From assembly GCF_001494595.1 (NCBI RefSeq), contig NZ_LN929907.1:1-64000 (forward strand): 64,000 bases of DNA, in the 5' to 3' direction. Source of the DNA: Mycobacterium sp. M26. Lineage in GTDB: Bacteria; Actinomycetota; Actinomycetes; Mycobacteriales; Mycobacteriaceae. Below the pieces are notes generated by a model. That model was not told the DNA's origin and ran no database searches. It saw nothing but the letters and a program-made list of their open reading frames with translations. Both the position numbers and the translations under genes were made by a program. Below are positions 17,876 to 25,656 of the stretch, piece by piece (the stretch's first letter is position 1; each line of letters begins with the position of its first letter).

Positions 17876-18857
17876 GCACGACGTCGGGCGCGTCCTGGAG
17901 GTCGCCGGTCTCCCCGGCGAGGCTGGCGCGCCGCCCGAAGTAGATGACGTAGGCGAGGAAGGCCGCTTCGGCGGCCACCCCGATGCCGATGCGCAGGAAC
18001 GTCGGCAGCGGCGACGGCGTCACCAACGCCTCGATGAGGCCCGAGATCAGCAGCACCACGGCCAGCCCCACGGCCGCGGCGACCACCGCCCGGCCCTGCT
18101 CGGCCAGCGCCTGCCCGCGCGGCCGGTCGCCGGGTGAGATCACCGTCCAGCCCAGCCGCATCCCGACCGCCGCGGCCAGGAACACCGCGGTCAGCTCCAG
18201 CAGACCGTGCGGGATCAGCAGCCCGAACAGCACATCGGACTTCCCGGCGTGCACCATCAGCCCACCCGTCACACCGAGGTTGGCCGCGTTCTGGAACAGC
18301 ACCCACGGGATCGGGATGCCGAGCAGGATCGCGAACGCGATGCACTGCGCGGCCACCCACGAATTGTTCAGCCAGACCCGCAGCGCGAACGAGCCCGCCG
18401 GGTTCTCCCGGTAGTAGTTGGCGAAGTCCTGGTTGACCAGGTGGTCGATCTCCTCGGGCGTGCTCAGCGCGGATTGCACCTCGTGGCTGCCCGCCACCCA
18501 GATGCCGATGATCACCACGACGACGAAGAATGCGACCGCGGCGGCCAGCCACCACCGCCACGCGCGGTAGGCCACCACCGGGAACGACACCGTCCAGAAC
18601 CGGACGAACTCGCTCCACAGCGGAGCGTGCGCACCGGTGACCGCCGAGCGCGCGCGGGCCACCAGGGTGGACAGCCGGCCGACCAGCACGGTGTCCGAAG
18701 AACCCGAGCGCACCATCGACAAATGGGTGGAAACCCGCTGGTAGAGGTCGACGAGCTCGTCCACCTCCGGACCGGTCAGCCGACGGCGGCGCTTGACCAG
18801 CTGCTCGAGCCGGTCCCAGCTGTCCTGGTGGGCCAGGACGAATGCGTCGACGTCCAC
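17865..18857 (-). CDS. SpoIIM-like (stage II sporulation protein M family) membrane protein (Rv3694c-like)
   Basis: 330 residues from GTG (VDVDAFVLAHQDSWDRLEQL). An ATG 10 codons upstream (18887) would overlap the divergent RDD start. The GTG is preferred because TAGTCT lies exactly 7 nt upstream, the mycobacterial leaderless pattern. An N-terminal soluble helical part (RRRRLTGPEVDELVDLYQRVSTHLS) is followed by about five membrane helices and the family's IPHGLLELTAVFLAAA motif. It usually accompanies MoxR/DUF58/RDD genes. The 3' end overlaps the secreted-protein gene by 11 bp. Confidence 0.88.
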   Translation of the reverse strand: MDVDAFVLAHQDSWDRLEQLVKRRRRLTGPEVDELVDLYQRVSTHLSMVRSGSSDTVLVGRLSTLVARARSAVTGAHAPLWSEFVRFWTVSFPVVAYRAWRWWLAAAVAFFVVVVIIGIWVAGSHEVQSALSTPEEIDHLVNQDFANYYRENPAGSFALRVWLNNSWVAAQCIAFAILLGIPIPWVLFQNAANLGVTGGLMVHAGKSDVLFGLLIPHGLLELTAVFLAAAVGMRLGWTVISPGDRPRGQALAEQGRAVVAAAVGLAVVLLISGLIEALVTPSPLPTFLRIGIGVAAEAAFLAYVIYFGRRASLAGETGDLQDAPDVVPTG

Positions 18858-18864
18858 CCGGACG

Positions 18865-18877
18865 AGACTAGTAGCGT
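18865..18877. promoter_or_regulatory. Back-to-back -10 elements for divergent leaderless transcripts
   Basis: On the minus strand TAGTCT (18870-18865) is followed by 7 nt and GTG at 18857. On the plus strand TAGCGT (18872-18877) is followed by 8 nt and ATG at 18886. Both fit the TANNNT-plus-leaderless-start arrangement common in mycobacteria. The two hexamers are one base apart, so the promoters must compete or share polymerase access. Confidence 0.5.
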
Positions 18878-18885
18878 TGGTCGGC

Positions 18886-19776
18886 ATGATGCCGGTACCC
18901 GAGACGGTGGTGACCGGGGACGCTGTGGTCCTCGACGTCCAGATCGCTCAATTGCCGGTGCGTGCGGTCAGCGCGCTGATCGACATCTTCATCGTGATGA
19001 TCGCCTACCTGATCGGGATGATGCTGTGGGTGGCCACGGTGGTCCAGTTCGACGAGGCACTGAGCGCGGCGATCATGATCATCTTCACCGTACTGGCGTT
19101 GGTGGGCTATCCGATCATCATCGAGACCGCCACCCGGGGCCGATCGATCGGCAAGATGGTCATGGGTCTGCGGGTGGTGTCCGACGACGGCGGCCCGGAA
19201 CGCTTCCGCCAGGCGCTGTTTCGCGCACTGTCCGGGTTCGTGGAGATCTGGATGTTCTTCGGCGGTCCGGCCGTGATCTGCAGCCTCGCCTCCCCGAAGG
19301 GCAAACGCATCGGCGATGTGTTCGCCGGCACGGTGGTCATCAGTGAGCGCGGCCCCAAACTCGCTCCGCCACCGGTGATGCCGCCGGCCCTGGCCTGGTG
19401 GGCAGCCTCCCTCGAACTGTCCGGCCTGGGACCGGAGCAGGCTGAGCTGGCCCGTCAATTCCTTTCCCGGGCAGCGCAATTGGATCCGCCGATTCGTGAC
19501 CAGATGGCCTACCGGATCGCCTCGGAGGTGGTGGCCCGTATCTCGCCGCCACCGCCGCCCGGCGCACCACCGCAGTACGTGCTGGCCGCCGTGCTCGCCG
19601 AACGGCACCGCCGCGAACTGGCACGGCTGCGACCATCGGCCGCGCCGCCCCCAGCGCCACCCACCTACGCCGCCTACCCGCCCGCTCCGGCAGCACCGCA
19701 ACCCGCCCCACCGCTGCCTCCGCAGCCCGCGCCGCCGGAGCCGCCGCGCACCGATGGCTTCGTTCCCCCGAGCTGA
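18886..19776 (+). CDS. RDD family membrane protein with Pro-rich tail (Rv3695-like)
   Basis: 296 residues (tandem ATG ATG; first used). RDD domain at about 20-150: RAVSALIDIFIVMIAYLIG with the Arg-Asp signature, then TRGRSIGKMVMGLRV and a final GKRIGDVFAGTVV. A cytoplasmic helical region follows, then a strongly Pro/Ala-rich tail (about 215-296). RDD proteins are small-solute or ion antiporter-like membrane proteins. It diverges from the SpoIIM-like gene with adjoining promoters, the same arrangement as Rv3694c/Rv3695. Confidence 0.87.
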   Translation: MMPVPETVVTGDAVVLDVQIAQLPVRAVSALIDIFIVMIAYLIGMMLWVATVVQFDEALSAAIMIIFTVLALVGYPIIIETATRGRSIGKMVMGLRVVSDDGGPERFRQALFRALSGFVEIWMFFGGPAVICSLASPKGKRIGDVFAGTVVISERGPKLAPPPVMPPALAWWAASLELSGLGPEQAELARQFLSRAAQLDPPIRDQMAYRIASEVVARISPPPPPGAPPQYVLAAVLAERHRRELARLRPSAAPPPAPPTYAAYPPAPAAPQPAPPLPPQPAPPEPPRTDGFVPPS

Positions 19777-19803
19777 TCGATCGCGCTGGCTACGATCCGT
19801 TCC

Positions 19804-20304
19804 ATGTCCCTTCCCGAAGTCGATCCGACCGCCCCGTCACTGGCCCGGCGATTCGGCGTCGCGGTCGTGCGCACCCGGCTGGGTAAATGGGTGCTGCGCG
19901 AAGTCTCACCCAAACTGGATCCGCCGCTATTGCGCCTCACCCGCGGCCGGCTGTCGTCGACGCTGGTGACACCCGGTCTGCTGTTGACCACGGTGGGCGC
20001 GAAGTCGGGCCGGGAGCGCGTGACGCCGCTGACGTACTTCACCGACCGCGGCCGGGTCATCATCATGGCCTCCAACTACGGCGGCGCGCGCAACCCCGGC
20101 TGGTACTACAACATCAAGGCCCATCCCGAGGTCACCGTGACCGCAGGTGGCTACCAGGGCCGCTTCGTCGCCGAGATTCCCACCGGCGCCGAACGCGACC
20201 GGCTGTGGGGCTTGGCCAAACAGTTCATCGCCTCCTACGGCGACTACGAGCTGACCGCCGGCGACCGGGAGATCCCGATCGTGGCGCTCACCCCGGCGAG
20301 CTAG
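19804..20304 (+). CDS. Ddn-like deazaflavin (F420)-dependent nitroreductase/quinone reductase
   Basis: 166 residues. The DDN split-barrel signatures are present: LLLTTVGAKSGRERVTPLTYF and NYGGARNPGWYYNIKAHPEVTV (the F420-binding region), then the YPxxY-like ASYGDYELTAGDREIPIVAL end. Family members reduce quinones with F420H2, and M. tuberculosis Ddn activates pretomanid. Overlaps by 4 bp the end of the convergent small membrane protein gene. Confidence 0.88.
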   Translation: MSLPEVDPTAPSLARRFGVAVVRTRLGKWVLREVSPKLDPPLLRLTRGRLSSTLVTPGLLLTTVGAKSGRERVTPLTYFTDRGRVIIMASNYGGARNPGWYYNIKAHPEVTVTAGGYQGRFVAEIPTGAERDRLWGLAKQFIASYGDYELTAGDREIPIVALTPAS

Positions 20305-20621
20305 GAAAAGGTCGCCACCAGGGCCACGATGTCGACGAGGATCACCGCCCAGGCGATCAGCGGTACCAGAAATCCTCGTCGGTGCCCGGCGGTGAAGAAG
20401 GACAGCACGATCGCGATCACTGCGACCGCGGGCGGGGTATAGATCAGCAGCCCGTAGACGAACCCGCTCGGTTTCGGACAGCTCGGCTCACTGCACGTCG
20501 CCGTGCTCATCACGGCACCCATGGCCAGCAGTTGCACGGCCGCGGCGCCGAGGATCGTGGACAGCGCCAGCAGCCAGTTGGTCCACAGCCGCCTGCGGTC
20601 GGTGACATTCGATGCGGTCAT
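20301..20621 (-). CDS. Small integral membrane protein, unknown function
   Basis: 106 residues with three predicted hydrophobic segments (about 14-40, 52-73, 84-105). Two Cys (TCSEPSC) lie between the first two segments and could form an extracytoplasmic disulfide. No family recognised. Ends convergent with the Ddn-like gene; its start is 10 bp from the 3' end of the NTF2-like gene, on the same strand. Confidence 0.7.
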   Translation of the reverse strand: MTASNVTDRRRLWTNWLLALSTILGAAAVQLLAMGAVMSTATCSEPSCPKPSGFVYGLLIYTPPAVAVIAIVLSFFTAGHRRGFLVPLIAWAVILVDIVALVATFS

Positions 20622-20630
20622 GAACCTCGG

Positions 20631-21146
20631 CTACCCGCCGGATGGCTCACCGAACCGTCTCTTCAGCCGGTACAGCGGGTCGGTGTCGTCGCGGCTGCCC
20701 CGCGGTCCGGGCCGCTCCGGCGGGACGAACGTCTCGCGACGGGTCCATTCCCGCGCCGCCCAGCGCTCGACGATGGCCCAGCGACCCGCCCGGCGCTCCA
20801 TGTGGTCGATGTAGCGCACCCCACTGGTGAAGTTGGACCGCTCCTGATCGTCTCTGCCCCAATGCGTTGCAACACAGTATGTTTCGCTGATCGCGACATC
20901 GTCGCCGACGAACTCCACCTGGTGATTGCCGATGAGGTGCATCGACCCGGTGAGGTAGCGAAGGTTCTTGCCAAGCCAAGCGACGAAATCCTCGACGGTG
21001 CCGTCGAATCCGGTGTGATGGTCGACCGCGCCGGGGTGGTAGGCCTGCCGGACCAGGTCGAGGTCCAGGCGGTCGACGCCGCGGCAGTACATCGTCACCA
21101 CTTCCCGGATGGCGGCGAAATCCGCCAAGCGATCCACCTCAGGCAC
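20631..21146 (-). CDS. SnoaL/NTF2-like domain protein (dehydratase-like)
   Basis: 171 residues. The GTG start lies 5 nt after GGAGG and overlaps the SDR stop by 8 bp. The SnoaL_4 pattern is clear: DFAAIREVVTMYCRGVDRLDLDLVRQAYHPGAVDHH, the helix-Asp-His arrangement of scytalone-dehydratase-like proteins, then HLIGNHQVEFVGDDVAISETYCVATH. Commonly found with SDR and dioxygenase genes in steroid or terpenoid degradation. Probably worked in one operon with the SDR and carotenoid oxygenase genes before the element inserted. Confidence 0.82.
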   Translation of the reverse strand: MPEVDRLADFAAIREVVTMYCRGVDRLDLDLVRQAYHPGAVDHHTGFDGTVEDFVAWLGKNLRYLTGSMHLIGNHQVEFVGDDVAISETYCVATHWGRDDQERSNFTSGVRYIDHMERRAGRWAIVERWAAREWTRRETFVPPERPGPRGSRDDTDPLYRLKRRFGEPSGG

Positions 21147-21894
21147 CGTAACCTCCGTCCACGTCGAGCTTTTGGCCGGTGATGAACCCGGCTCTCGGCG
21201 AGGCCAGGAAGCACACTGCCTCGGCCACGTCAGCGGCACAGCCGAACCGCCGCAGTGGGGTGTTGCGCCGGGCCGCCTCCAGCGCGGCCTCGTCCAAATC
21301 GCCGTCCGCCATCAGGCGTTCGGCGTTGCCGTCCACGAGCATTCCGGGGCCTACACAGTTGGCGCGCACCCCGAAGCGTCCCTCCTCGGCGGCGATACCC
21401 CGGATCAACGCCTCGACGGCGGCCTTCGGCGCCACCGAGAGCCCGTCGCGTACCGCGAACCGCCGGGTTGCCGCGGTGGTCACGGCGACCAGGCTGCCCC
21501 GGGTGGCGCGCAGGTGCGGCAGCGCCGCGGCGACCAGACTGAAGAAACCGCCGGTGTCGGTGGTGATCTGGCGGCCGAACTCCTCGGAAGCGATGGTGCT
21601 CAGGTGCCGCATCGGCACATGCGGGCCGGCCGCGTAGACCACGGTGTGCAGACCGCCGGCCAGCTCGGCGACCGACCCCACCACTCGGGCGACGTCGGCG
21701 GCGTCGCTCAACTCCAGCCGGTGGTCGGTGGCGCCGACGGCCTCGGCGAGGATGTCCGCCTTGGCCTCGTTGCCGTGATAGGTGAACGCCACCCGGGAGC
21801 CGCGCGCCGCGAGGGTCCGCACGATCTCGGAGCCGATCCCGCCGGTGCCGCCGACGACAAGTGCCACCCCGGGCAGCGCACCGAAGTCATCCAT
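21139..21894 (-). CDS. SDR family NAD(P)-dependent oxidoreductase
   Basis: 251 residues. Cofactor motif VVGGTGGIGSEIV near the N-terminus, YAAGP in the NAG position, and C-terminal FITGQKLDVDGGYGA. The catalytic YxxxK position reads LSVAPKAAVEAL, so the usual Tyr is replaced by Val: Lys is kept, and the Ser context (LVAVTTAA) is also altered. Enzymatic activity as a classical SDR is therefore uncertain. The start lies 9 bp after the remnant stop codon of the original carotenoid oxygenase reading frame. It has no obvious Shine-Dalgarno, consistent with lost translational coupling. Confidence 0.85.
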   Translation of the reverse strand: MDDFGALPGVALVVGGTGGIGSEIVRTLAARGSRVAFTYHGNEAKADILAEAVGATDHRLELSDAADVARVVGSVAELAGGLHTVVYAAGPHVPMRHLSTIASEEFGRQITTDTGGFFSLVAAALPHLRATRGSLVAVTTAATRRFAVRDGLSVAPKAAVEALIRGIAAEEGRFGVRANCVGPGMLVDGNAERLMADGDLDEAALEAARRNTPLRRFGCAADVAEAVCFLASPRAGFITGQKLDVDGGYGA

Positions 21895-21903
21895 GCCCGA
21901 AGG

Positions 21904-21928
21904 CTAGGCGCTGATCCAGTTTCCGTGG
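21904..21928 (-). other. attL: severed 3' end of the original carotenoid oxygenase gene
   Basis: The minus strand reads Tyr-His-Gly-Asn-Trp-Ile-Ser-Ala-stop. The 15-bp core ATCCAGTTTCCGTGG (21914-21928) is repeated exactly at 32587-32601. Beyond the core, the left copy encodes ISA-stop and the right copy IEA-stop, so this is the bacterial 3' end displaced by site-specific integration. Confidence 0.88.
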
Positions 21929-22033
21929 TACTGAATCCTGCGAGTTTGGCAATGTTGGTCGGTGTTGAATCGAGCAGTCACCGCAGCTCAGATACGTTGA
22001 TAGCGTTGGCAGCAAACGGCCTGAATTGACACT

Positions 22034-22055
22034 ACTGCGGACGCGCTGCGGACGG
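22034..22055 (+). repeat. Candidate integrase arm-type site, left copy
   Basis: Tandem ACTGCGGACG-like units (two copies, 22 bp). The same 22-bp block, with one mismatch, occurs at 32533-32554 next to the right att core. Direct orientation and position just inside each att core fit P-arm sites for integrase or Xis. Confidence 0.5.
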
Positions 22056-22062
22056 TCTTTAC

Positions 22063-22422
22063 CTACTCCACGGTTTTGGTGATGAGTTCGTAGTGGTGCA
22101 GCCGGCCGCGGACGGTGTGGCGTTCGACGGTGCCGTCGACCCGTAGTCCGGTGGCGCTGTCGGCGGGGTCGATGACGAATGGTCCCCACCCGAGGCGCAG
22201 GGCGTCGCCGATGCCGGGCGGGATGTCCACGGTGGGGGCCAGGACGATGCGGTAGCGGCTGGACACGGCGGCATCCCGCACGACGACTTCGGTGCCGAGC
22301 GGGAACACCTCGGCGCGGACTGTCTGGTCTACGGTGTCGAACTGCTCCACGCCGAAGTCGTCGTAGACGGGCGGGTCGTAGGGCACCTGGAACTGCACGG
22401 TGACGTCGTCGTGGAGGATCAC
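22063..22422 (-). CDS. Phage head-tail connector/head-completion protein
   Basis: 119 residues, beta-rich (FQVPYDPPVYDDFGVEQF, then RYRIVLAPTVDIP...GDALRLGWGPFVIDPADSATGLRVDGTVERHTVRGRLHHYELI). Its position immediately after the gp6-like adaptor and before the element end, and its size, fit a head-completion or stopper protein of the HK97 gp7/SPP1 gp16 kind. Overlaps the upstream gene by 4 bp (ATGA). It is the last gene of the structural operon, and no tail genes follow. Confidence 0.6.
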   Translation of the reverse strand: MILHDDVTVQFQVPYDPPVYDDFGVEQFDTVDQTVRAEVFPLGTEVVVRDAAVSSRYRIVLAPTVDIPPGIGDALRLGWGPFVIDPADSATGLRVDGTVERHTVRGRLHHYELITKTVE

Positions 22423-22730
22423 AGCGCGGTCCTGCGGTAGCGGTTGAGCACGAACGTCTCGGCGAGGGTGAAGCCTTGGAAGCCGCCACGGATTTCGAGG
22501 GAACCCACCTTGCTTTGGAGCTGTTCGGGGTTGGCGACCATGCGGGCGGAGGCGGTGGTGATGACCGCGGCCAGCTCGTCGTTGGGCTCCCCGTCTGCGA
22601 AGCCTCGGCCGCGGGTGTAGGACCGCACCATTGCGGTGATGACGGGCACCACCTCCCCGGCCAGGGCGACCAACGCGGGGTCGGTGCCCTGGCCGAGGAA
22701 CGCGGCGACATCAGCGCCAGAAACGTACAC
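22419..22730 (-). CDS. Phage head-tail adaptor (gp6-like)
   Basis: 103 residues, mainly helical: DVAAFLGQGTDPALVALAGEVVPVITAMVRSYTRGRGF, then NDELAAVITTASARMVANPEQLQSK. This is the pattern of HK97 gp6/SPP1 gp15-type connector proteins that line the portal exit. It lies 3 bp after the capsid gene and overlaps the next gene by 4 bp. Confidence 0.7.
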   Translation of the reverse strand: MYVSGADVAAFLGQGTDPALVALAGEVVPVITAMVRSYTRGRGFADGEPNDELAAVITTASARMVANPEQLQSKVGSLEIRGGFQGFTLAETFVLNRYRRTAL

Positions 22731-22733
22731 CGA

Positions 22734-23588
22734 CTAGGCCTCGGTCAGCAGGGTGACGGCTTTGGCTTGCAGCAGGGCGGTGTCCCAGCGGGATACGACG
22801 CGGATACCGATGCTGTCGTAGTCACCCCATGTCTGGTCGAGGATCTTCACCTCGGCGTTGACGTCGCGGGCCACGACGACCTTGGAGAAGTCGACCAGGG
22901 CTACGCGGTTCTTCGTCGACACTGCGGGGATGTTGTCGGTGATGATGACCGGCAGGCCCAGCAGCCGCAGCTCGGTGCCGTTCTGGATGGTGCTGGGGTC
23001 GAACAGGTAGCGGGCGTCGCTGGTGCCGACCTTGAGCTTGCGTAGCGCGGCGAATGACGCACTGGTCATCACCCAGTGGCTCGGGTTGACCTTGTTGCCC
23101 TGGGCGGTGGCCAGTCCGTCGATCAGAGAGTCGGGGTCGGTGAGGTCCAGTGTGCCGGTGGCGATGCCGCTGGCCCGCAGGATGCCCTTGATGGTGTTGG
23201 ACGTACCGGCACCGTCCCAGAGGGCGGCGTCGAGGGCGTTGGCGACGTCGGTGACCAGGCGGGTGCGTAGGACGGCTTCGAGGCCGACCACACTGGTGCG
23301 GATCAGTTCGTTGGACAGTTTGACGAGAACCTTGAGGCCCTTGAGAGTGGAGGGCAGCAGGGTCACTTCGTCGAAAGCGACGTCGCCATCGGTGATCTGG
23401 GCGCCCTCGGCGACGAACCCGGCAGTGACACCGTTGGCGATGCGGGGCACCCGGACCGGGCTCGAGGAATCGAGCACGACGGGGCCGGCGGCCAGGAACG
23501 TGCTGGCCTGTTCGAGCGGCTGGACGAGCAGGTTGGCTACCTGCGACTGAATGAGGGTGGAGTTACCCGAGGTGACTTCGATGGCCAC
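22734..23588 (-). CDS. Major capsid protein, HK97 fold
   Basis: 284 residues, GTG start. Recognisable HK97-family landmarks: N-arm, E-loop and spine helix (VSVPRI-like VRVPRIANGVTAGFVAEGAQI, then LKGLKVLVKLSNELIRTS), central P-domain (NALDAALWDGAGTSNTIKGIL) and A-domain (PVIITDNIPAV...VALVDFSKVVVARD). The protein starts near the mature fold with no long delta domain, in agreement with the separate scaffold gene and the absence of a protease gene. A 133-bp gap separates it from the scaffold gene. Confidence 0.92.
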   Translation of the reverse strand: MAIEVTSGNSTLIQSQVANLLVQPLEQASTFLAAGPVVLDSSSPVRVPRIANGVTAGFVAEGAQITDGDVAFDEVTLLPSTLKGLKVLVKLSNELIRTSVVGLEAVLRTRLVTDVANALDAALWDGAGTSNTIKGILRASGIATGTLDLTDPDSLIDGLATAQGNKVNPSHWVMTSASFAALRKLKVGTSDARYLFDPSTIQNGTELRLLGLPVIITDNIPAVSTKNRVALVDFSKVVVARDVNAEVKILDQTWGDYDSIGIRVVSRWDTALLQAKAVTLLTEA

Positions 23589-23682
23589 GATTGAGTCCTA
23601 ACGATTGGTGTCGGATTGGGGATTTCGACACGTCGCCAGGACGTCAATCGGAGTGGGCGCCAGGCCCGGGGCACAGATATGC

Positions 23683-23696
23683 CACTGACATCAGTG
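23683..23696. promoter_or_regulatory. Palindrome in the scaffold-capsid gap
   Basis: CACTGA-CA-TCAGTG, a 14-bp inverted repeat directly after the scaffold stop and about 100 bp before the capsid start. It shares the CACTG core with the repressor-region operators at 30735-30760. It may be a small hairpin or a binding site; function unproven. The rest of the gap shows nothing recognisable. Confidence 0.3.
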
Positions 23697-23721
23697 TGAC
23701 ATGAAACGCGCAAATGGTCTA

Positions 23722-24156
23722 CTAGGTGCGCTGTTTGAGCAGTCCGAGCAGTGAGAATGGCTCCGATGTCGCGCCGCGCTGGCCCTGCCCGATGTCGCCG
23801 GATGGCTTGCGGGACGCCAGATGCGGCTTCTTAGCGAGCAGATCATCGACCGCGGCGGCCAGTGCCTCGGGATCGTCGATGTGGGCCTCGTCGAACGGCA
23901 GGTCGGTCGGGTCGGCCAGTTTGCCTGTGGCCCGGACCAGTTCGGTATGTAGCCGTTGGGCCAGGGTGTCGGCCTGCTGGGCGCGCTGCCGGTAGCGTCC
24001 GTTCTCCTGCCGCAGATCCTCGACGTAGGAGCGGGGGAAGGCGTCGGGCTCGTCAGGGGTCGCATCTGAGATGTCCCCCTCGGGGGCTTCGGTCTGTTCG
24101 TCAGTGGGTTCGGTCTGGGGTTCTTCGGGGACCTCAGTGGTGGTGGTGTCGGTCAT
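23722..24156 (-). CDS. Phage capsid scaffolding protein
   Basis: 144 residues. The N-terminal third is acidic, low-complexity and Thr/Glu/Pro-rich. The middle is a predicted coiled coil (SYVEDLRQENGRYRQRAQQADTLAQRLHTELVRATGKL), and the C-terminal part is short and partly basic. This composition plus the position between portal and capsid genes is typical of actinophage scaffolds. Start codon overlaps the stop of the upstream small gene. Confidence 0.78.
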   Translation of the reverse strand: MTDTTTTEVPEEPQTEPTDEQTEAPEGDISDATPDEPDAFPRSYVEDLRQENGRYRQRAQQADTLAQRLHTELVRATGKLADPTDLPFDEAHIDDPEALAAAVDDLLAKKPHLASRKPSGDIGQGQRGATSEPFSLLGLLKQRT

Positions 24157-24335
24157 GATTGGACCTTTCGTTGTTCATTGATTCGGGTTACGGCGTCGGC
24201 CAGTTGATTGGCCAGGTCGAGGGCTTCGGCGGTGTCCATCGAGAACGTCAGGCCACCGGTGCGCATGCGGATAGGTCTCACGGACTCGTGGGTGACGATG
24301 ACCATTGGGCTCACCTCTCGGGCACTAAGCCGCAT
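24153..24335 (-). CDS. Small phage protein of unknown function (60 aa)
   Basis: 60 residues. The ATG has a good AAGGAG 6-7 nt upstream and overlaps the portal stop by 11 bp. An internal ATG at 24305 also has a GAGGTGAG site, so two products are possible. The C-terminal helix TAEALDLANQLADAVTRINEQ is the common 'segregation-like' tail of short actinophage proteins. Function unknown. Confidence 0.6.
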   Translation of the reverse strand: MRLSAREVSPMVIVTHESVRPIRMRTGGLTFSMDTAEALDLANQLADAVTRINEQRKVQS

Positions 24336-25656
24336 TGGAATCTCCTTGTGGTGTGGTGGTTCCCGACGTCTGAATCTTGGTTATCTCGTCGTCGGGGTAG
24401 CCGAGCTTGCCCAGTGCGTACGGTGCTGGGAGGAGACCGGCCTGGTAGAGCTTCACCACGGCGTCGGCCTCCTGGGATACCGAGCGGGTGGCGGCGTCGG
24501 CCCAGTGCACCCGGATGTCGTCGATCAGGCTGGGGTCACGGCCATCTCGGACGGCGATCATCAGTCTGGCTACCTGTTCCCAGGCGCGTCCGAACGTCTG
24601 CTGGCGGGCCTCAGCGCGGGCCGTCAGCGATGCCTCAGCGGCCCGCAACGCGTCGGCGCTGGCGGGGTTGTCGGTGAACACTCCGACGTAGTGAGCGGGC
24701 AGCGTGGACACTGCCATGATCTGGCCGAGGATGACCCGGACGCTGGCCTCATACCCGGCGAGGTCGGCGGCCTGGAGCTGACCGAACTTGGCTTCGTGGT
24801 TCTCCGAGATCATCGCCCGGTGACCCTCGGGGATCGGGTTGACCTCCTTCGTCATCGGCTGGCCGTCCTCGTCGAGGACGGGGTTACCGTCGTCGTCGAG
24901 CACCGGTTCCTCGGTCAGCTCGATGCCGGTGGCCCAACGCCGAGGACGGCCAACGTATTCGGAGGTCACCATCATGTCGGCCAGGCTCTTGTTGAGGGCA
25001 TCGACCAGGGGCCGTAGGTCGTCGATCTCCGATGAGCCCCACTCGCCGATGATGCGGTCGGTGTTGCGCAGGTTGACGACCGGGATCACACCGAGCGGGT
25101 TGGCGATCTCGTCAATGGTCTTGAAGCCGTTGGCCACCGCGCCCTGTTGCTCGGCGCGTAGCCGCACGATCTTGTCCCGCAGGTACATCACGGCCTCGGT
25201 GGTCTTGAGGCTCGTGTCCTCCCAGCGTTTGATCGCAGCGAAGGTTTCGCGGCTGCCCGGATCGGTCAGCACCGCCACCTGCTTGGCCGACTCGACGGTC
25301 ACCTGGGGCCGGCCGAATCGGTCTGCCCACACAATGACGTAGGATTCCCCAAGCAGCAGGGCCTCACGATGGGCGACACCACTGGTCTGGTCGAGGTCGT
25401 TACGAATCCAGTCTGCCCACAGCTCGGTGCCCCCGGAGAAGCCGGTGATGCGCAGCCGCTCGGCCAGCGCCGTCACCGCCAGCCGCGGAATGTTGGAGGC
25501 CATGATGCCGAACCTGTTGCCCAGAGCCACCTTTGCCTCCGGAGACAAGAAAGCTAGCGGCTGTTTGCCGGTGTAGTAACGGTCCAGATCGGCGTAGCGG
25601 GCCAACGGTTCGTTGAGCCGCTGTAGCAGCGCCAGTAGGACATCGGATTGATTCAT
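24325..25656 (-). CDS. Phage portal protein (SPP1 gp6-like)
   Basis: 443 residues. Portal features: N-terminal LLALLQRLNEPLARYADLDRYYTGKQPLAFLSPEAK, the wing/stem residues around NRFGIMASNIPRLAVTALAERLRITGF, and the helical crown with LPAHYVGVFTDNPASADALRAAEASLTARAEARQQTFGRAWEQVARL, which is highly typical of actinophage portals. It forms the dodecameric DNA gate of the capsid. The ATG overlaps the terminase stop by 4 bp. Confidence 0.92.
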   Translation of the reverse strand: MNQSDVLLALLQRLNEPLARYADLDRYYTGKQPLAFLSPEAKVALGNRFGIMASNIPRLAVTALAERLRITGFSGGTELWADWIRNDLDQTSGVAHREALLLGESYVIVWADRFGRPQVTVESAKQVAVLTDPGSRETFAAIKRWEDTSLKTTEAVMYLRDKIVRLRAEQQGAVANGFKTIDEIANPLGVIPVVNLRNTDRIIGEWGSSEIDDLRPLVDALNKSLADMMVTSEYVGRPRRWATGIELTEEPVLDDDGNPVLDEDGQPMTKEVNPIPEGHRAMISENHEAKFGQLQAADLAGYEASVRVILGQIMAVSTLPAHYVGVFTDNPASADALRAAEASLTARAEARQQTFGRAWEQVARLMIAVRDGRDPSLIDDIRVHWADAATRSVSQEADAVVKLYQAGLLPAPYALGKLGYPDDEITKIQTSGTTTPQGDSNAA

